Part shown: positions 5,437 to 9,172 of the stretch, piece by piece
Position numbering within the stretch: the stretch's first letter is position 1
Layout of the letters: every line of letters begins with the position of its first letter
Assembly: GCA_947462175.1 (NCBI GenBank)
Contig: CANHOE010000090.1
Location: forward strand, 1 to 9,172
Reading direction: 5' to 3'
DNA length: 9,172 nt
Origin: Burkholderiales bacterium
GTDB lineage: Bacteria > Pseudomonadota > Gammaproteobacteria > Burkholderiales > Burkholderiaceae_C
Translations under genes and position numbers: made by a program
The notes under the pieces: model-generated
The model's database searches: none
What the model saw: the letters and a program-made list of their open reading frames with translations, nothing else
Told to the model about the DNA's origin: nothing

Positions 5437-7407
5437 TCAGTAAGCCTGACCCAACTGATCCAGGATCGCCGGGTTCTCCAGTGTGCTGGTGTCCTGCGTC
5501 ACCGCCTCTCCCTTGGCGACCGAACGCAGCAAGCGACGCATGATCTTGCCAGAGCGCGTCTTCGGCAGATTGTCGCCAAACCGGATGTCCTTCGGCTTGG
5601 CGATGGGGCCGATCTCCTTGCCGACCCAGTCGCGCAACTGCTTCGCGACTGCCTTGGCTTCTTCGCCTGTCGGGCGCGAACGTTTCAACACCACAAACGC
5701 GCAAATCGCTTCGCCGGTTGTGTCGTCCGGCCGCCCCACCACGGCAGCCTCAGCGACCAGATCGGTGCAGCTGACCAGCGCCGACTCGATTTCCATCGTA
5801 CCCATGCGATGGCCAGAGACGTTCAGCACGTCGTCGATCCGACCAGTGATGGTGAAGTAGCCGGTTTGCGCGTCCCGGATGGCGCCGTCACCCGCGAGGT
5901 AGTACTTGCCTTGAAAGTCTTCCGGGTAGTAGCTCTTCGCGAAGCGCTGCGGATCGCCCCAGATCGTGCGGATCATGCTGGGCCACGGCTTCTTCACGAC
6001 CAGGATACCGCCCTGCCCGTTCGGCACGTCCTTGCCGGCCTCGTCGACGATGGCGGCCATGATGCCCGGGAACGGCAAGGTGCACGACCCCGGTACCAGC
6101 GGCGTGGCGCCGGGCAACGGGGTGATCATGTGGCCACCGGTTTCGGTCTGCCAGAAAGTGTCGACGATCGGGCAGCGCCCGCCGCCGATGTGCAGGTGGT
6201 ACCACTCCCAGGCGGCGGGGTTGATGGGCTCGCCGACCGAGCCGAGGATGCGCAGGCTGCTCAAGTCGTAGCGGTCGGGGTGGACCGCAGGATTGCTTTC
6301 AGCGGCCTTGATCAGCGACCGGATAGCCGTAGGCGCGGTGTAAAAGATCGTGACCTTGTGGTCCTGGATCATTCGCCAGAAGCGACCCGCATCGGGATAG
6401 GTCGGCACACCCTCGAACACGAGCTGGGTGGCCCCGAGCGCCAGTGGGCCATAGGCGATGTAGGTGTGGCCGGTGACCCAACCAATGTCCGCGGTGCACC
6501 AGAAAATGTCGGCGGGCTTCAGGTCGAAGGTCCACTTCGTCGTCAGCATCGCATGAAGCAGGTAGCCGCCTGTCGAGTGCTGCACGCCCTTGGGCTTGCC
6601 GGTCGAGCCTGAGGTGTACAGCAGGAACAGGGGGTGCTCGGCTCCGACCCATTCGGGCTCGCAGGTGGAGGGCTGCGCCTCGGTCACCTCGTGCAGCCAC
6701 AGGTCACGCGGGTTCCACTCGATCTTGCCGCCGGTGCGGCGGTAGACGATCACATCCTTCACCGTGTCGCAGTAGCCCGAGGCCAGGGCTTCGTCGACGA
6801 TGGCTTTCAACGGCAGGGCTTTACCACCGCGGAGCTGCTCGTCGGCCGTGATGACCAGCACCGCGCCGGTGTCCTTGATGCGATCCTGGAGGCTTTGCGC
6901 CGAGAAGCCACCAAACACCACTGAATGCGTGGCGCCAATGCGCGCGCAGGCTTGCATTGCAACGATGCCCTCGACGCTCATCGACATGTAGATGACGACG
7001 CGATCGCCCTTCTTGATGCCTCGTGCCTTCAGCGCATTCGCTAGCCTCGAGGTACGCGTCAACAGGTCGCGGTAGGTCACCTTCGTGACATCGCCGCCGT
7101 CAGCCTCGAAGAGGATCGCCACCTTGTCACCCAGTCCGGCCTCCACCTGCCGATCGAGGCAGTTGTAGGACGCGTTCAGCGTGCCATCTTCGAACCACTT
7201 GAAAAACGGCGCTGCACTGTCGTCAAGGGAGCGGGTGAACGGGGTCTTCCAGACGATCGTCTCGCGAGCCAGCCGGGCCCAGTAGCCGGCGTAATCGGCC
7301 TCGGCCTCAGCGCAAAGCGCCTGGTACTGAGCCATGCTCGATACATGGGCGTTGCGTGCAAGCTCGGCCGGTGGAAGGTACTGCTTCACGGACGTGGAAT
7401 CACTCAT
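5437..7407 (-). CDS. acs: Acetyl-CoA synthetase (AMP-forming)
   Basis: The 656-residue cytoplasmic enzyme activates acetate with ATP and CoA through acetyl-AMP. It has the usual Acs length and all core motifs of the adenylate-forming family: the phosphate-binding loop YTSGSTGKPKG (264-274), DTFWQTETGG (416-425) with W419 closing the small acetate pocket, the hinge region GRIDDVLNVSGHR (522-534), and the C-terminal PKTRSGK with K621, the catalytic lysine that Pat-type acetyltransferases modify in other bacteria. The short acyl pocket (W419) argues for acetate over propionate. The start is MSDSTSV at 7407, because AGGAGA lies 5 nt upstream (7418-7413). The frame is open to 7500, but that part is low-complexity leader. 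It converges on the cytochrome and is divergent from a UPF0114 gene. Regulation by reversible lysine acetylation is plausible by family. Confidence 0.96.
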   Translation of the reverse strand: MSDSTSVKQYLPPAELARNAHVSSMAQYQALCAEAEADYAGYWARLARETIVWKTPFTRSLDDSAAPFFKWFEDGTLNASYNCLDRQVEAGLGDKVAILFEADGGDVTKVTYRDLLTRTSRLANALKARGIKKGDRVVIYMSMSVEGIVAMQACARIGATHSVVFGGFSAQSLQDRIKDTGAVLVITADEQLRGGKALPLKAIVDEALASGYCDTVKDVIVYRRTGGKIEWNPRDLWLHEVTEAQPSTCEPEWVGAEHPLFLLYTSGSTGKPKGVQHSTGGYLLHAMLTTKWTFDLKPADIFWCTADIGWVTGHTYIAYGPLALGATQLVFEGVPTYPDAGRFWRMIQDHKVTIFYTAPTAIRSLIKAAESNPAVHPDRYDLSSLRILGSVGEPINPAAWEWYHLHIGGGRCPIVDTFWQTETGGHMITPLPGATPLVPGSCTLPFPGIMAAIVDEAGKDVPNGQGGILVVKKPWPSMIRTIWGDPQRFAKSYYPEDFQGKYYLAGDGAIRDAQTGYFTITGRIDDVLNVSGHRMGTMEIESALVSCTDLVAEAAVVGRPDDTTGEAICAFVVLKRSRPTGEEAKAVAKQLRDWVGKEIGPIAKPKDIRFGDNLPKTRSGKIMRRLLRSVAKGEAVTQDTSTLENPAILDQLGQAY

Positions 7408-7412
7408 CGCTG

Positions 7413-7418
7413 TCTCCT
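7413..7418 (-). promoter_or_regulatory. Ribosome binding site deciding the acs start
   Basis: The minus strand AGGAGA lies 5 nt before the ATG at 7407-7405. It rules out the 31-codon longer reading that would start at 7500. Confidence 0.8.
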
Positions 7419-7651
7419 GATCTGTGTTGTTCACGTCGCAGCGGTGCTGCGCCCGCGGTTCTTGCGTCCTGGAGGACGTCGTCTTCTGCTGTTTGAACAT
7501 TAGCGACCGGCTCTTACGAAGCCCTTACTCTGCGACTGTCGGCCCGTCAAACTCCGAACACCCCAGCGCTGCCTACAATCCGTCGAGGGTCGGTTGTATC
7601 CCGCCTCATATCGACGGCGAGGCATCCGAATGCCCCTCACAGAGCGCCATC
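7419..7651. other. Divergent intergenic region between acs and the UPF0114 gene
   Basis: No gene is supported here. A TACAAT hexamer on the plus strand (7574-7579) resembles a -10 box for the UPF0114-fumarase pair, but no good -35 lies at the right distance. On the minus strand TTGACG (7550-7545) is a fair -35 for acs, followed 17 bp later only by a poor TAAGGG. A small hairpin, CGTCC-TGGA-GGACG (7465-7478), falls in the likely acs leader. All are weak candidates. Confidence 0.35.
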
Positions 7652-8293
7652 ATGATCCCTCCGACCACGCCGAAACCGAATCATCGGATGCGACCGCTGC
7701 CCGCAGCGATATTCGCAACCCGATGGCTGCAGTTGCCGCTTTACCTCGGATTGATCTTGGCACAGGCGGTGTACGTCTTCCATTTCTGGGTCGAGCTGGT
7801 TCACCTGATCGAAGCGGTTTTCGGCAGCGAGAAAGCACTCGCCGCGCTGGTTCAGAGCATCGGCTACCAGCTGGCGCCGATCAAGGATGCGGCCGGCGCG
7901 GTCATTGGTTACGAAGCACCGAGACTCAATGAAACCGTGATCATGCTGGTCGTCCTCGCATTGATCGACGTCGTGATGATTTCCAATCTGCTGATCATGG
8001 TCATCGTCGGCGGATACGAAACCTTTGTGTCGCGCATGGGACTGGAGGAGCACCCCGATCAGCCCGAGTGGCTGAGCCACGTGAACGCATCGGTGCTCAA
8101 GGTGAAGCTGGCCACCGCGATCATCGGCATCAGCTCGATCCACCTGCTCAAGACCTTTATCAGTGCGGGAAACTACACCGAAAAAGTGCTGATGTGGCAA
8201 ACACTGATCCACGTCACATTTCTGCTGTCCGCCATCGCCATCGCCGCGACCGATCGCCTGATGTCGAACGCGACGCCCTCGAAACCGCACTGA
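7652..8293 (+). CDS. UPF0114 / YqhA-like inner-membrane protein (TIGR00645-like)
   Basis: The 213-residue membrane protein of unknown function has four hydrophobic segments at about 26-50, 95-119, 151-170 and 181-200. The sequence ATRWLQLPLYLGL, the GGYETFVS loop (120-127), the NASVLKVKLATAIIGISSIHLLKTF stretch (145-169) and LMWQTLIHVTFLLSA match the UPF0114/YqhA family pattern. Compared with E. coli YqhA as I remember it, it carries about 30-35 extra residues between the first two helices (about 59-93). The start at 7652 is tentative. A downstream ATG at 7688 would give 201 residues and aligns better with the E. coli N-terminus, and neither has a convincing Shine-Dalgarno. The gene ends 28 bp before the fumarase start, so the two are probably co-transcribed. 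No enzymatic motif is visible. Confidence 0.88.
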   Translation: MIPPTTPKPNHRMRPLPAAIFATRWLQLPLYLGLILAQAVYVFHFWVELVHLIEAVFGSEKALAALVQSIGYQLAPIKDAAGAVIGYEAPRLNETVIMLVVLALIDVVMISNLLIMVIVGGYETFVSRMGLEEHPDQPEWLSHVNASVLKVKLATAIIGISSIHLLKTFISAGNYTEKVLMWQTLIHVTFLLSAIAIAATDRLMSNATPSKPH

Positions 8294-8321
8294 GCGCGAT
8301 TCGTCCAAGAGTCCATCACCC

Positions 8322-9172
8322 ATGACCACAATCCACCAAGACGACCTTATCGAATCGATCGCCGCTGCGCTGCAGTACATCAGCTACTACCACCCTGCTG
8401 ATTACATCGCCCATCTGGCACGCGCCTATGAGGCCGAGCAAAGCCCGGCAGCGAAAGACGCTATCGCGCAGATTCTGACCAACTCGAAGATGTGCGCCGA
8501 AGGTCGCCGGCCGATCTGCCAGGACACTGGCATCGTCAACGTGTTCCTGAAGATCGGCATGGACGTTCGCTTCGAGGGTTTCAGCGGCAGCCTCGAGGAT
8601 GCCGTCAACGCGGGCGTGCGCCGTGGCTACCTGAACCCCGACAACGTGCTGCGAGCGAGCATCGTGGCCGACCCTCATTTCGAGCGCAAAAACACCAAGG
8701 ACAACACGCCCGCCGTTGTCCACATGACGGTGGTACCCGGCAACACCGTAGACGTGCAGGTCGCGGCCAAGGGCGGCGGCAGCGAGAACAAGAGCAAGTT
8801 CGTGATGCTGAACCCCAGCGACAGCCTGGTCGACTGGGTGATGAAGACGGTGCCGACCATGGGTGCCGGCTGGTGCCCGCCGGGCATGCTGGGCATCGGC
8901 ATCGGTGGCACGGCCGAGAAGGCCATGCTGATGGCCAAAGAGATCCTGATGGATCCGATTGACATGTACGAGCTGAAGGCGCGTGGCCCGAACAACAAGA
9001 CCGAGGAGCTGCGCATCCAACTGTGCGATCAGATCAACGCGCTGGGCATCGGCGCTCAGGGCCTGGGCGGCCTGACCACGGTGCTCGACGTGAAGATCGC
9101 GATGTATCCAACGCACGCGGCCAGCAAGCCCGTCGCGATGATCCCGAATTGCGCCGCCACACGCCATGCGCA
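8322..9172 (+). CDS. fumA: Fumarate hydratase class I (N-terminal part, cut by window edge)
   Basis: The first 283 codons of an iron-sulfur fumarase are visible and the frame is open to the right edge. Family members are usually about 500 residues, so roughly the N-terminal 55 percent is here. The enzyme interconverts fumarate and malate in the TCA cycle, in the cytoplasm. The three [4Fe-4S] cysteines can be placed: C66 in ICQDTG, C185 in GAGWCPPGMLG, and C277 in PNCAATRH. Their spacing (119 and 92) is very close to that of E. coli FumA (C105, C224, C318). The segments AAKGGGSENKSKF (148-160) and GIGAQGLGG (242-250) are typical of the alpha domain. The start at 8322 has only a weak Shine-Dalgarno (AAGAG, 10 nt upstream). 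Class II fumarase (FumC) is excluded, since it lacks these motifs. A related tartrate dehydratase is less likely because of the single long open frame and TCA context. Confidence 0.93.
   Translation, partial: MTTIHQDDLIESIAAALQYISYYHPADYIAHLARAYEAEQSPAAKDAIAQILTNSKMCAEGRRPICQDTGIVNVFLKIGMDVRFEGFSGSLEDAVNAGVRRGYLNPDNVLRASIVADPHFERKNTKDNTPAVVHMTVVPGNTVDVQVAAKGGGSENKSKFVMLNPSDSLVDWVMKTVPTMGAGWCPPGMLGIGIGGTAEKAMLMAKEILMDPIDMYELKARGPNNKTEELRIQLCDQINALGIGAQGLGGLTTVLDVKIAMYPTHAASKPVAMIPNCAATRHA

Noticed and set aside
5419..6612. Long open frame (397 codons) on the plus strand, antisense to acs
   Set aside because: It lies wholly opposite the well-supported acs gene, its composition (Arg, Asp, His, Val rich) is typical of the antisense frame of a GC-rich gene, and it has no recognisable motif or Shine-Dalgarno.
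7574..7579. TACAAT as the promoter -10 of the UPF0114-fumarase pair
   Set aside because: No acceptable -35 at 16-18 bp and the preceding TG is one base out of register for an extended -10. It is kept only as a weak candidate within the intergenic entry.
8316..9167. Open frame of 283 codons on the minus strand, antisense to the fumarase
   Set aside because: The plus-strand frame encodes unmistakable class I fumarase. The antisense reading is His/Asp/Val-rich shadow sequence.
1..9172. CRISPR array, insertion sequence, prophage, toxin-antitoxin or defence system
   Set aside because: No regular repeat-spacer pattern, no transposase or integrase, and no terminal inverted repeats. All sizeable open regions are accounted for by conserved housekeeping genes.

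Overview
The window looks like an ordinary core-chromosome stretch of a GC-rich betaproteobacterium, most likely order Burkholderiales. The reasons are the protein sequences, the small Trp-rich membrane protein (a betaproteobacterial family), the beta-type rRNA antitermination box (TTCTTTAAAAA) at the left edge, and the acs / UPF0114 / class I fumarase neighbourhood. The genus cannot be fixed from the sequence alone. I see no insertion sequence, prophage, CRISPR array, toxin-antitoxin pair or defence system, and no clear signature of a new system.

Left part (1-2832), all on the minus strand, read from right to left: a LysR-type regulator, lgt (lipoprotein lipidation) overlapping it by one base, dnaQ (proofreading exonuclease), a tRNA-Val(CAC), and then the promoter and boxB-boxA leader of an rRNA operon whose genes lie beyond position 1. 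The left edge is therefore the start of a ribosomal RNA transcription unit.

Middle part (2833-5420): a 97-bp AT-rich divergent region holds a textbook LysR box and a 21-bp-spaced direct repeat. It separates the regulator from ilvD (dihydroxy-acid dehydratase, valine/isoleucine/leucine and pantothenate precursor synthesis) on the plus strand. A small Trp-rich membrane protein converges on ilvD. Divergent from it is a small periplasmic class I cytochrome c, closed by a strong palindromic terminator at 5388-5420.

Right part (5421-9172): acs (acetyl-CoA synthetase) on the minus strand converges on the cytochrome. After a 244-bp divergent intergenic region, a UPF0114/YqhA-like membrane protein and the first 283 codons of a class I fumarate hydratase follow on the plus strand, 28 bp apart and probably co-transcribed. 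The fumarase runs off the right edge. The metabolic theme is central carbon: acetate activation feeding the TCA cycle, fumarate hydration within it, and branched-chain amino acid synthesis. The points most worth a second look are the regulatory DNA at 1-101 and 2831-2866, and the lgt/LysR coupling.
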